Shown in pieces: positions 26,729 through 35,237 of a stretch of 64,000 nucleotides of DNA. Numbering within the stretch: the stretch's first letter is position 1; the number at the start of each line of letters is the position of its first letter. The notes under the pieces were generated by a model that saw only the letters and a list, made by a program, of their open reading frames with translations, did not search any database and was not told the DNA's origin. The position numbers and the translations under genes were made by a program. The stretch comes from an uncultured Desulfobacter sp. (GTDB lineage Bacteria > Desulfobacterota > Desulfobacteria > Desulfobacterales > Desulfobacteraceae): positions 1,204,501-1,268,500 of the forward strand of contig NZ_OY761445.1 in assembly GCF_963664415.1 (NCBI RefSeq), given 5' to 3'.

Positions 26729-27350
26729 TAGGACCAATGACGATAAAGAGACGGCAAAGTTTGATGAGCAAACTGCCCTTAACTATGAGATAGGCGCAAA
26801 AACCGCTTGGTTTGACAATAGACTTTTTTTAAACACGGCTCTTTTTTATGTAAAGATTGAGGATATGCATGTTTATACAAACCCGGAACCCAATATTTGG
26901 ATTGCGTCTAACGCAGCAGAAGCCCACAGCCAGGGAATTGAAATTGAAGTAAAAGCCAGGCCATTTCACGGATTGGATATTATGGCATCTTTTGGATGGA
27001 CAGAGGCTGAGTTTGATGATTATGAAAATTATGATGGCAATACCACTACGAGTACCCCGGAATATACCTTTAACCTGGCTGTCCAATACAGACACACTTC
27101 CGGTATTTTTGTACGCGGAGAAATGGAAGGATATGGCAAAACCTATTATGACGAAGACAATAGTGACAAAAACAAGCGAGACCCATTTGAGTTGTATAAT
27201 GCAAAAATCGGCTACGAAACCTCCCAATGGGATGTATATTTTTATGTTAAAAACCTTTTGGATAAGGAATATTTCAGCTCCGGCAGCGGTGACGTTGGCG
27301 CCGTTGGCGCTCCGCGTACATTAGGCCTGGTTGCTTCTATCAGGTTTTAA
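26729..27350 (+). pseudogene. TonB-dependent receptor, C-terminal part
   Basis: It directly continues the receptor frame after the transposon nest: NRTNDDKETAKFDEQT, LNYEIGAKTAWFDNRLFLN, then beta strands ending GAPRTLGLVASIRF and TAA, a normal receptor C-terminus with terminal phenylalanine. LNYEIGAKT and KNLLDKEYF are the usual late-barrel blocks. It has no start codon or ribosome site appropriate for export. Together with 19285-20720 it rebuilds an uninterrupted receptor of about 685 residues. Confidence 0.92.
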
Positions 27351-27450
27351 GCTTCTTCTTGTTAATATGCTAAGTCAGGATCTTCAGAACACCGGAAGGA
27401 TGATGTTTCCACACAACAGACCGATTTAAATCGAAAAGTGAAAGAAATAA

Positions 27451-27479
27451 GGCGGAAGGGACAATATGCCCCTCCCGCC
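27451..27479. terminator. terminator-like hairpin between convergent genes
   Basis: ggcggaaggg pairs with cccctcccgcc with one mismatch around a short AT-rich loop. On the minus strand it is followed by a T-rich stretch (ttatttcttt), so it could end chemoreceptor transcripts read from the right. On the plus strand it could end receptor transcripts. Confidence 0.5.
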
Positions 27480-27495
27480 CTGTTGATATAACAGT

Positions 27496-27540
27496 CACGG
27501 ACCGTCCTTGGTCTTTGACCGTGGTTCGGCCCACAACAAA
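27496..27540 (+). repeat. extragenic hairpin repeat, copy 1
   Basis: It reads cacgg-accgtccttggtctttgacc-gtggttcggcccacaacaaa. It shares the core ccgtccttggtct..., tcggcccacaacaaa with the copy at 40561-40610 and the general pattern of the others. It lies between the convergent receptor remnant and chemoreceptor genes. Confidence 0.6.
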
Positions 27541-27597
27541 TATTGAAACATCTCTGTGGCTTACAGAGCGTTTCTTATAAATCCATCAAACAATCAA

Positions 27598-29769
27598 CTA
27601 TACTTTAAACTTCCCCACAAGTTCATGCAATTTTTCTGAAAGAGCGGTTAACTCTTCAGCCTTCACGTTGACTTCCGCAATAGATTCAGACACCCCCTGT
27701 ACGGACTGATCTACCTCTCCAATTTCTTCTGATATTGAGCCGATCAGATCAGAACTGCGGTTCACATTCTCATTAACGTTTTGAATTCCTTCGGAGGTTT
27801 GGGAGATATTCTGGGAAATCTCCTGGGTTACGGTGGCCTGACTTTCCACTTCCTGGGAAATCGAAGCAACAATTTCGCTGACTTCCTTTATAATATCCAG
27901 TATCTGCCCGACTTCGGAAACGGTCTCGTCTGTAGCCCCCTGGACATTGCCGATCTGCACTTTAACCGATTCGGTGGCTTCTGCCGTCTGTTTTGCAAGC
28001 TCTTTGATCTCCGAAGCCACAACAGTAAACCCTTTACCCGCCTCACCGGCCCGGGCAGCCTCAATAGTGGCGTTCAGTGCCAGCAGATTGATCTGTTCTG
28101 AAATATCTGAAATGACTTCCGTAACCTTGCTGATCTCCTGGGCACCTTCCCCTAATCGGCCCAGTTTTTCAGACACCTCACCAGCCTTTGAGACGGCGGA
28201 TTCTGAAATCGTCCGTGAATTTTCCGTTTTTCGTGCAATTTCACTGATTGTTGACGTCATCTCCTCGGTGGCGGCAGCAACCATATTAACATTGGAGGCC
28301 GCCTCTTCACTGGAGGATGCCAGGCTCATCATATTGGCGCTGACCTCCTCGGCACCTGATGTTACGGCTTTTGATCGGGTGGACATGGACTCGGCACCAT
28401 CCGTCATTTTAACGGCAATGTCCGAAAGATCCCCTGAACTGGTATTCAAAGAGCCGGCATCGGAAACGATCTGTCGAATCAGCTGCTGAAGGCTCTCCAT
28501 GAACAGATTAAACCAGTGGGCCAGTTCGCCGACTTCGTCTTTCGCCTTGATGTCCAGACGTTTGGTCAAATCGCCCTCTCCTTCGGCAATATCTTTGAGC
28601 ATATCCACCGTATTACGGATGGGTTTTACGATCCCGCCGGCTGCGTACCAGAGTAGAAGAATGGCAATCACGGCAATGATAAGACCGACCACCACCTGCA
28701 TGATGCTGCTACTCCGGGCCTCGGAGGCCAAATCACCGTAAAGGGCATTTGCGTCTGCCAGCACTGTCTCCTGGGAGATCCGGATCATAAGGCCCCAAGG
28801 CTTCCCTGTTCTGCCTAATTCTATGGTAGAGACCACTTCGAAAAAACGCTCTTTTTCGTTAATAGTCGCAACGCTCTTTCCGGCCTTGACATCGTCCACA
28901 TAAGTCTGCCAGTCTTGGGGAATGATATTTTTTAGATGCTTGCCGATCATCTCCGGCTTTTCGCTGTCCGCCACGATCAGTCCCATATCACTGATAATCG
29001 TAACGGAGCCTTTGCCGTCGAACAACTCTTTGTCAACGCTTTCGGATAATTTCTGAACGAAATCGAGATTATAATCGGTGCCGGCCACACCATAAAACTT
29101 ATCCCCGACCAATATGGGTACCGACAACGTAGCCAGCCATACCTGCTTACCCTGGACGATATAGGGGAGCGGGGCCAAGACGCTTTCCTTATGCTCCTGC
29201 CTGGGAACTATATACCAGCCGCCTTTAAGAACACCGTTGGGGTGCTTGTCCATGGTATCGTATTCCACTAAAGGCTGTACTGCGATATTGCCGCTTTGAT
29301 CCCGGGTCCAATACGGTGTAAAACGTCCGGTAAGCGCATTATTTCCGTCCCGCCCCGTTTGAAACGTGTCATCCTGGCCGTCTATGGCATTGGGTTCCCA
29401 ACAAGAATACGTTCCGTTGAAATTCGGGTTCTTTTTAAGCACCTCCAACAAAATCGCATTAAGCTGGTCCCTTCCCACTTCCAAGCCACCGTTTTCCCGG
29501 GACTTTGAAACTTGAAAGACATCTGCCATGGTCCTGGCCGCGTCCAAAGCGACTTGAAATTGGGTCCGAATTTTCCCGGCATAATTGGCTGCTAAATTTT
29601 CCAGGCTGTCAAGCGCTTGGGATTCAACCAGAGCAGACACTCTTGATTTAACCATGTCACGGCTTGAAGCGCCGGAATACAAGCCGTAGCCAACCAAAAT
29701 AGCTGACGAGATAATAAGACATATCCCTGCCAGACCAGCAATTTTCATCCTGACGGATTTAAAATTCAT
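27598..29769 (-). CDS. methyl-accepting chemotaxis protein with dCache sensor
   Basis: A 723-residue chemoreceptor with an N-terminal transmembrane helix (about 9-29) and a periplasmic double-Cache domain of about 320 residues (contains FNGTYSCWEPNAIDG, FTPYWTRDQSGNIAV, GVAGTDYNLDFVQ and a second lobe to TGKPWGLMIRI). A second helix (about 355-380), a HAMP domain, and a cytoplasmic signalling coiled coil follow, with the hairpin tip EQINLLALNATIEAARAGEAGKGF. No C-terminal CheR-tether pentapeptide is seen (ends LVGKFKV). dCache receptors bind small organic ligands such as amino or carboxylic acids; the ligand here is not predicted. The ATG follows GAGGAGAA. It is a single-gene unit without neighbouring che genes. 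Confidence 0.93.
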   Translation of the reverse strand: MNFKSVRMKIAGLAGICLIISSAILVGYGLYSGASSRDMVKSRVSALVESQALDSLENLAANYAGKIRTQFQVALDAARTMADVFQVSKSRENGGLEVGRDQLNAILLEVLKKNPNFNGTYSCWEPNAIDGQDDTFQTGRDGNNALTGRFTPYWTRDQSGNIAVQPLVEYDTMDKHPNGVLKGGWYIVPRQEHKESVLAPLPYIVQGKQVWLATLSVPILVGDKFYGVAGTDYNLDFVQKLSESVDKELFDGKGSVTIISDMGLIVADSEKPEMIGKHLKNIIPQDWQTYVDDVKAGKSVATINEKERFFEVVSTIELGRTGKPWGLMIRISQETVLADANALYGDLASEARSSSIMQVVVGLIIAVIAILLLWYAAGGIVKPIRNTVDMLKDIAEGEGDLTKRLDIKAKDEVGELAHWFNLFMESLQQLIRQIVSDAGSLNTSSGDLSDIAVKMTDGAESMSTRSKAVTSGAEEVSANMMSLASSSEEAASNVNMVAAATEEMTSTISEIARKTENSRTISESAVSKAGEVSEKLGRLGEGAQEISKVTEVISDISEQINLLALNATIEAARAGEAGKGFTVVASEIKELAKQTAEATESVKVQIGNVQGATDETVSEVGQILDIIKEVSEIVASISQEVESQATVTQEISQNISQTSEGIQNVNENVNRSSDLIGSISEEIGEVDQSVQGVSESIAEVNVKAEELTALSEKLHELVGKFKV

Positions 29770-30182
29770 GAATAATTCTCCTCATGTTGTTTTGCGCCGG
29801 CCTAAGCCTTCAACGCCTAAAAATTAAAAATCTTTAGATTAAACGAAACTTCAACTAATTAAGTGTTCTTAAATAATTTGATTACTGTCTGTTAAATATA
29901 TTACAGCCTATAATCATTGTAAATATTTTTTCGCAACGAATCGGAAAACACGACGATTTTAACGCACCGCTCGACGATTTTACGAAAAACTACATCCCGA
30001 GGATGCATGAGGATACACGTATCAAACCCCAATTTGCTAAAAAAGTCTGCAGTTGTTTCCAACTCTTTTGGCCCTCCTCTTTTTTCGTTGAATCTTGAAC
30101 TGTTTCAAATTAAATTAGAGCCTGGCATTGTGAATAAATTGCATTGGAGACAGGCCTAACGTCTGTGTAACAGCTAAAAAAC
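29770..30182. other. divergent promoter region, chemoreceptor / ptsP
   Basis: About 410 bases, AT-rich in the first half, between divergent genes. Promoters are expected; no clear operator, repeat or RNA was recognised apart from the chemoreceptor ribosome site near 29780. Confidence 0.4.
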
Positions 30183-32465
30183 ATGAATAAAAAAGAACCT
30201 GACCATCTTAACCTGCTATTCGACATGGGGGAACTTGCCTCCATCATCACCAGCGGATCAGACATAGAAGCCTTTTTAACCGGCGCCAGCGAACTTGTGG
30301 CCAAGCATCTGCAAGCCCATGTCTGCTCCATATACCTGTTTGACTACCGTTCCAAAAACCTGGTCCTGAAAGCCACCCGGGGTCTGAAACCCGAAGCCGT
30401 TAACCAAATCCGTATGCTGCCCGGAGAAGGCCTGGTGGGTCAATGCTTTTCCCGAGACCAAGTTCTGCGGGTGGGAAACGCTAGAACAAGTCCGGGATTC
30501 AAATATTTCGACAATGCAGGAGAAGATCCCTTTAACTCTTTTCTTTGTGTGCCCATCCGACGCGGGGTCGTGAAAATCGGCGTTCTGGTGGTCCAGCAAC
30601 GGGAGATGGACCACTTTACCCTGCTCGATGAGCGTGCATTGAGGACTGCTGCCACCCAGCTGGCCGGTGCTGTTGAAAATGCAAGACTACTCATGGCCCT
30701 GGAGCCGGAGTCGGCAGAGACAGACGAAAGCGAAGATACTGTTTCCAAAAAGTTCCCCGCATTCATAAAGGGGAAATCCAACGGATACGGCTTGGCCTAT
30801 GGCACAATCCGGCCATCAAGAAGAAAACGTAAGGCCATTTTATTTGAGGCGGACACATCCGATAGCAGTTACTGTCTGGCTGACTTTCAAACCGCCGTGG
30901 GAAAAACCATTGATGAATTAAAATTGCTGCAGGATAAATTTGCCGCAAGTCTTCCGGAAAGCGAATCTTTGATCTTCACGGCCCATTTTATGATGCTCAA
31001 AGACAAAAATTTCACGGGAAAAATGAAAAGCCTGATAGAACAGGGCATCTCTCCTGTGGCAGCCATCCAGCAGATTGTCCAGAAATACATCAAAGTTTTT
31101 TCGGATAATCCCAATGCCTATATGCAGGAAAAGGCCGTGGATGTGGAAGATTTGGGCATACGTCTTTTGTCCCATCTCAAGGCGCTACACACCCCCACCC
31201 CCTCTGACAGGGGAACAATCTTTGTGACCCAGGACATTTATCCCTCGGACATGATGAAACTGACCGCCGACGGCATCCGGGGCATTGTGCTGGTGGGCGG
31301 TGGCGTAACCTCCCATGTCACCATCCTTGCCCGATCCCTGTCTATTCCCCTGATTATTGCCGATGATCCTGTATTTATAGACTTGCCCGACACCACCCGG
31401 TTGCTGCTGGATGCAGGCCAGGGCAACATTTACATCAATCCGGACGACAATACCCTTGCCATATTCAAAGACAACCAGGAAGCGGAAAACCGGGCAAAAA
31501 ACCGGGATATGCAACCTGCGACCTATACCCTTGACAACAGACGCATCCGGTTGCTTGCCAATATCAACCTGCTCAGTGAAATTCACCTGGCCCGGGAACT
31601 TAAAGCTGAAGGCATTGGCCTTTACCGTACGGAATTTCCATTTTTGATCCGCTCCGGATTTCCTTCTGAAGACGAACAATACCTCATTTATAAAGGACTG
31701 TTTGACAAGACTGAACCTGACACCATCACCACGGTGCGCACCCTGGATGCCGGTGGAGACAAGGTCATAAAGCACACTGATTTTATCCAGGAGGCCAACC
31801 CCGCCTTGGGCCTGCGCTCCATTCGCTTTTCCCTAAAGCATCTCCAGATTTTCCGGAACCAGATCAAAGCCATTTTACGGGCCGCTCATGGCAGGCAACA
31901 GGTTCGCCTGATGTTTCCATTAATCTCTTCCATTGACGAATTTTTAGAGGCTAAACAGGTCATGGCGCAATGTATTCGTCAGATGGAACAAGAAGGTGTG
32001 CCCCACAAAAACGACCCGAAAGTGGGCATCATGATTGAACTGCCTTCTGTGCTTGCCACCATAGATGAATTTGCTCAACTTGCAGATTTTTTTGCCATCG
32101 GCACCAATGACTTTATCCAGTATATGTTGGGTGCGGACCGGGGTAACAAACTGGTGGCTGAACATTATATACCTTATCATCCCGCCGTAAACCGCGGCAT
32201 TGCAAAAATAGCCGCGGCTGCGATCGACCATGGCATCGATGTATCCGTATGCGGAGAGATGGCCCATGACCCCAAGCATATCCCCTTTCTGATCGGGGTG
32301 GGTATCACCACCCTCAGCGTGGACCCTAAATTTCTACCTATAGTCCAGGCCACGGTCATGGAAACACATTTTTCCCGGGCAAGCGCTTACGCCCAACGTC
32401 TACTGGAGCAGACCCGGGTCAGGTATGCCGCTGAAATGTTGAACGCAGGGCCAGGCAAATGCTGA
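30183..32465 (+). CDS. ptsP: phosphoenolpyruvate-protein phosphotransferase PtsP (EI-Ntr)
   Basis: A 760-residue cytoplasmic protein with an N-terminal GAF domain (about 10-165), an enzyme-I N-domain, and the swivelling phosphohistidine domain with VLVGGGVTSHVTILARS (His378 accepts phosphate from PEP). The PEP-binding TIM barrel includes GIGLYRTEFPFL, RTLDAGGDK, GLRSIRFSL, ELPSVLATIDEFAQ..DFFAIGTNDFIQY and the catalytic cysteine in VCGEMAHDP. This is the nitrogen-type PTS enzyme I, which phosphorylates NPr rather than importing sugar. No ptsO, ptsN or hpr gene is nearby, so its partners are elsewhere. The ATG lacks a strong ribosome site. Confidence 0.92.
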   Translation: MNKKEPDHLNLLFDMGELASIITSGSDIEAFLTGASELVAKHLQAHVCSIYLFDYRSKNLVLKATRGLKPEAVNQIRMLPGEGLVGQCFSRDQVLRVGNARTSPGFKYFDNAGEDPFNSFLCVPIRRGVVKIGVLVVQQREMDHFTLLDERALRTAATQLAGAVENARLLMALEPESAETDESEDTVSKKFPAFIKGKSNGYGLAYGTIRPSRRKRKAILFEADTSDSSYCLADFQTAVGKTIDELKLLQDKFAASLPESESLIFTAHFMMLKDKNFTGKMKSLIEQGISPVAAIQQIVQKYIKVFSDNPNAYMQEKAVDVEDLGIRLLSHLKALHTPTPSDRGTIFVTQDIYPSDMMKLTADGIRGIVLVGGGVTSHVTILARSLSIPLIIADDPVFIDLPDTTRLLLDAGQGNIYINPDDNTLAIFKDNQEAENRAKNRDMQPATYTLDNRRIRLLANINLLSEIHLARELKAEGIGLYRTEFPFLIRSGFPSEDEQYLIYKGLFDKTEPDTITTVRTLDAGGDKVIKHTDFIQEANPALGLRSIRFSLKHLQIFRNQIKAILRAAHGRQQVRLMFPLISSIDEFLEAKQVMAQCIRQMEQEGVPHKNDPKVGIMIELPSVLATIDEFAQLADFFAIGTNDFIQYMLGADRGNKLVAEHYIPYHPAVNRGIAKIAAAAIDHGIDVSVCGEMAHDPKHIPFLIGVGITTLSVDPKFLPIVQATVMETHFSRASAYAQRLLEQTRVRYAAEMLNAGPGKC

Positions 32466-32486
32466 TAAGGGATGTGGCCAGCTTAA

Positions 32487-33173
32487 TCAGGAAGATGTAC
32501 CATTTCTCAATTCTTTTGCCTCGGCATGAAAATCACCAGAAGTCCGATTCGATTTAAAATAATTGGGATAGGCAGTTCGGTAAGCCGCCATCATTCTGTC
32601 CCAAGGCAAATCCGCAAAATGGCCATGATCTTTAACATATTCCATATGCCGTTGCCCTTTGGTATCAAAGGCATGAAATACACTGTCTTGCCGGCCGTCA
32701 AATTCAAGGGGCTTTACGGCAAAATTTCGGCACAGGCTCAAATTGAATGTTGGTGTAGCCTTGACCCATTTTCCTTCCAGAAATATGTCAGTATATCCAT
32801 GCCATTTAAACAGATCCGTACCCATTTTTGCTTTGAGTTTAGGCGTAGTCAGATGGTTCTTCACATCTGCAAACCCAAGACGAGCCGGTATGGACTGAGC
32901 CCTTAGGCAAGCGGTCAACAGCACAGCCTTAGACACACAAAACCCCCTGCCTTTGGTCAGCACACGGCTTGCCTTAAAACCTTCTTTGTTTACAGGAATC
33001 TCATAGGGATCATATCGAATCTGATCTCTGACAGCGTAAAAAATGCTTACCGCCTTTTGCACCGGATTATCCGAAGATCCTGCATGCAGGGATGAAAATG
33101 CAATGATCTTTTCATGATCCGAATCAATAAAAAACGTTGGTAAACAATACAAGGTGAATTGGTCAATCGTCAT
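32487..33173 (-). CDS. transglutaminase-like (papain-fold) protein
   Basis: A 228-residue protein without signal peptide. The cysteine block VLTKGRGFCVSKAVLLTACLRAQSIPARLGF, followed by KWHGYTDIFLEGKWVKATPTFN (His and Asp positions), matches the transglutaminase-like superfamily core (Cys-His-Asp triad). Such bacterial proteins act as proteases or peptide ligases, and the substrate is not predictable. The C-terminus (YFKSNRTSGDFHAEAKELRN) is polar. It converges with ptsP. Confidence 0.8.
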   Translation of the reverse strand: MTIDQFTLYCLPTFFIDSDHEKIIAFSSLHAGSSDNPVQKAVSIFYAVRDQIRYDPYEIPVNKEGFKASRVLTKGRGFCVSKAVLLTACLRAQSIPARLGFADVKNHLTTPKLKAKMGTDLFKWHGYTDIFLEGKWVKATPTFNLSLCRNFAVKPLEFDGRQDSVFHAFDTKGQRHMEYVKDHGHFADLPWDRMMAAYRTAYPNYFKSNRTSGDFHAEAKELRNGTSS

Positions 33174-33431
33174 AATCTATTGTCCTGAAAATTAGTCATA
33201 TGCTCCCAAGTGCCGGATTGCGTCACATGTGTGCTATACCTGTTACCTGCACCAAAATCAATAGCCATACATGTATCGGGATACATTTGTGTGCCAGCCT
33301 TTGAGACAAACAAACCATAGTCCTGTTTTCAAAACGTTAATAAAGACGTTGCCAAATTGTGTTATGTATCCAGGCCTATAATTCTGATTCTATTCTCAAT
33401 ATGGGACTGGCTTGTGCTTCTGGAATGAATC
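33174..33431. other. intergenic region upstream of the DUF202 cluster
   Basis: No gene or strong motif was seen in the first 258 bases. Together with the inverted repeat and tandem repeat that follow, it is the presumed control region of the small cluster beginning at 33518. Confidence 0.35.
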
Positions 33432-33461
33432 TTGTTTTACCAATACAAACTGGTAAAACAA
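33432..33461. promoter_or_regulatory. perfect 11-bp inverted repeat plus adjacent tandem 13-mer
   Basis: ttgttttacca and tggtaaaacaa are perfect arms around an 8-base spacer. Overlapping the right arm, the 13-mer acaaactggagag is repeated in tandem (33458-33470 and 33471-33483). Position 35-85 bases before the DUF202 start suggests an operator or leader hairpin. Confidence 0.45.
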
Positions 33462-33517
33462 ACTGGAGAGACAAACTGGAGAGACACCGAAACTGAAATC
33501 AAAATGGAGTAAAATTA

Positions 33518-33868
33518 TTGACACAACAAAGTGATACCACAGACAATTCGGAAAAATTTGATTCCATTGTTATCAACGAAGTACAGCTGCTTTTGGCCGA
33601 AAAACGAACATCCCTGGCTGTCATGAGAACCGGGATTGCCGTGCTGGCCCTGCCCTTGTCCGTGATCGGACTATTGATCGCAACCTCAAAATATTACAAT
33701 ATATTCAACGTGCTGCACCTGGTTATCCCCTTTGGTATTCTCAACCTTGGATTGGTTGTTCTGGGCTGCTATCTGATCACCCGGTCCGTTATCAAAATGA
33801 ACAGCTATGACAAACATATCCATGAATTGAAGGTCAAATTCAGTGCGTTGGATCAGTTCATTCAATAG
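33518..33868 (+). CDS. DUF202-like small membrane protein
   Basis: A 116-residue protein translated from TTG. The segment LLLAEKRTSLAVMRTGIAVLALPLSVIGLLIA (shown in pieces in the family as 'LAxERTxLAxxRT') identifies a DUF202/YidH-like domain. A second hydrophobic helix covers FGILNLGLVVLGCYLI. The C-terminal tail is charged and helical. It is an inner-membrane protein with no known function; first in a same-strand cluster with the DVU0298-family gene. Confidence 0.65.
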   Translation: MTQQSDTTDNSEKFDSIVINEVQLLLAEKRTSLAVMRTGIAVLALPLSVIGLLIATSKYYNIFNVLHLVIPFGILNLGLVVLGCYLITRSVIKMNSYDKHIHELKVKFSALDQFIQ

Positions 33869-33945
33869 CCCAAATAACTTGGCATAATTTGTGCTTTTAT
33901 CATCTTTAAGGCCGCCCAACAGGATCATTTCAAGGGGCTCCAGCA

Positions 33946-34668
33946 ATGAACATGAGAAAGAGAACAACCATGAAACCATACGGCAGAAAGGTAAAAAAAC
34001 AAGTGGGAGAATTTCTCTCCCTTGGCAGTCGCAGCCAGGCTCTGGATAGCCTGGCGCAGATTCCGGACGCCCAGCTCACCGGGCATCTGTTCTCTTTTTT
34101 CTACAACAAAGATGAACTAATCAAATTTCGCAGTGTGACTGCCATGGGAGAGCTTGTTGCAAGGATTGCGGATAATTCACTGGAAAAAGCCCGCATAATC
34201 TTAAGACGAATCATGTGGAATCTGAATGATGAATCAGGCGGCATCGGCTGGGGATCACCAGAAGCCATGGGAGAGATCTTAAGCAAAAGCCCGGCCCTGG
34301 CCCAGGAATTTAAAACGATTCTTTTTTCCTACCTGGATCACAGAGGCAATCACATTGAACATGAAATGCTCCAGCGCGGGGTTTTATGGGGTATCGGCAC
34401 ATATATCGGCGCAGCACCCGATGATCTGACCGACGTCACAAAGGAACAGCTTATAGCGCATCTTTCATCTAAAGACCCGGTAAAATGCGGATATGCCGTC
34501 AGGGCACTATCTAATGCCCATGAGTTTGAATGTATGCTTCTGCCCGATCTTATCCAGGCAGACAAAACAACCATTGATATTTACACCGGGTGGAATTTTA
34601 CCTCTGCGCGGATATCGGATTTGGTCCCGGCCTGTTTCCCGGAACCGGCCCTGGCCGGAAATGAATAA
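33946..34668 (+). CDS. DVU0298-family HEAT-like protein
   Basis: A 240-residue soluble, helical protein. Repeating helix pairs (LTGHLFSFFYNKDELIKFRSVTAMGELVARI; IMWNLNDESGGIGWGSPEAMGEIL; EMLQRGVLWGIGTYI; VKCGYAVRALSNAHE) indicate HEAT-like repeats, and NDESGGIGWGSPEAMGEI is the signature segment of a family named after a Desulfovibrio vulgaris locus and common in sulfate reducers. An alternative ATG at 33970 would remove eight residues (MNMRKRTT). Function is unknown. Clustering with a small helical protein and a ferredoxin hints at a redox-linked role, which is speculative. Confidence 0.7.
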   Translation: MNMRKRTTMKPYGRKVKKQVGEFLSLGSRSQALDSLAQIPDAQLTGHLFSFFYNKDELIKFRSVTAMGELVARIADNSLEKARIILRRIMWNLNDESGGIGWGSPEAMGEILSKSPALAQEFKTILFSYLDHRGNHIEHEMLQRGVLWGIGTYIGAAPDDLTDVTKEQLIAHLSSKDPVKCGYAVRALSNAHEFECMLLPDLIQADKTTIDIYTGWNFTSARISDLVPACFPEPALAGNE

Positions 34669-34716
34669 TCACCAACTTTGCTTACCTTGGTGTGAGACGA
34701 TTAAAGAGATTTTGAC

Positions 34717-34947
34717 ATGCTGAAAAAAAAATGTGACATAAACATCGCACGCACCATTGACCTGGCACATAAAATGATAGAGCTGGCACAAGCCGGATAT
34801 GAACACCATGATGACCCGGGATGCGGGGTGCTTTACGGCATCCTGCTGGATTCAGGATACAAGATTCTTGATCTGGCAGAAAAAGAGAAGCAGGCCCATA
34901 TTCTAAAAGGCTGGTGGCTTGAATCCATTGATAAAGGAACGATTTGA
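34717..34947 (+). CDS. small conserved-looking protein of unknown function
   Basis: A 76-residue protein, MLKKKCDINIARTIDLAHKM..., predicted to be almost wholly helical. It has a central HHDDPGCGVLYGILLDSGYKI segment; the His-His-Asp-Asp and Cys residues could bind metal, though this is not demonstrated. It is coupled to the ferredoxin (TGATG stop/start overlap) and follows the DVU0298-family gene by 48 bases. I do not recognise a family with certainty. Confidence 0.65.
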   Translation: MLKKKCDINIARTIDLAHKMIELAQAGYEHHDDPGCGVLYGILLDSGYKILDLAEKEKQAHILKGWWLESIDKGTI

Positions 34948-35144
34948 TGAGTATAGAAAAAAAACCGGTAATCGATCTTGGCTGCTGCATTGAATGCGGG
35001 GTCTGTATTGATCTGGCCCCCCACGCCTTTGAAATCAATGACGCAGGTTATATAGACATTCGCCCCCTTGACAGCTATGAAAATGATGAAGATATCCTTG
35101 AAGCAATGAAAAACTGCCCCAAAGACTGCATTACCTGGGAATAA
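34947..35144 (+). CDS. one-cluster 4Fe-4S ferredoxin
   Basis: A 65-residue protein from the ATG that overlaps the previous stop. CCIECGVCIDLAPHAFEI supplies CxxCxxC plus a proline-free loop, and the distal NCPKDCITW gives the remaining cysteine(s), the layout of single [4Fe-4S] ferredoxins with the second cluster lost. The acidic linker (DSYENDEDILEAM) is typical. It is a small cytoplasmic electron carrier; translation is probably coupled to the preceding small protein. Confidence 0.85.
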   Translation: MSIEKKPVIDLGCCIECGVCIDLAPHAFEINDAGYIDIRPLDSYENDEDILEAMKNCPKDCITWE

Positions 35145-35195
35145 CAGCCATGGGCTGACCTGATTGATCAACACACCGGCTCGGCCCACAATAAA
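35145..35195 (+). repeat. extragenic hairpin repeat, copy 2
   Basis: Starting at the ferredoxin stop it reads cagccatgggctgacctg-attgatcaacac-accggctcggcccacaataaaa. Outer arms tgggctga/tcggccca pair; inner arms are weaker than in other copies. Confidence 0.65.
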
Positions 35196-35237
35196 AGATG
35201 ACTGTCATATAATAACTTATTTGTACTTTCATATTCG

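Noticed and set aside
27947..28489. Plus-strand frame of 180 codons rich in Ser/Ala
   Set aside because: Complement of the chemoreceptor coiled coil; coding shadow.
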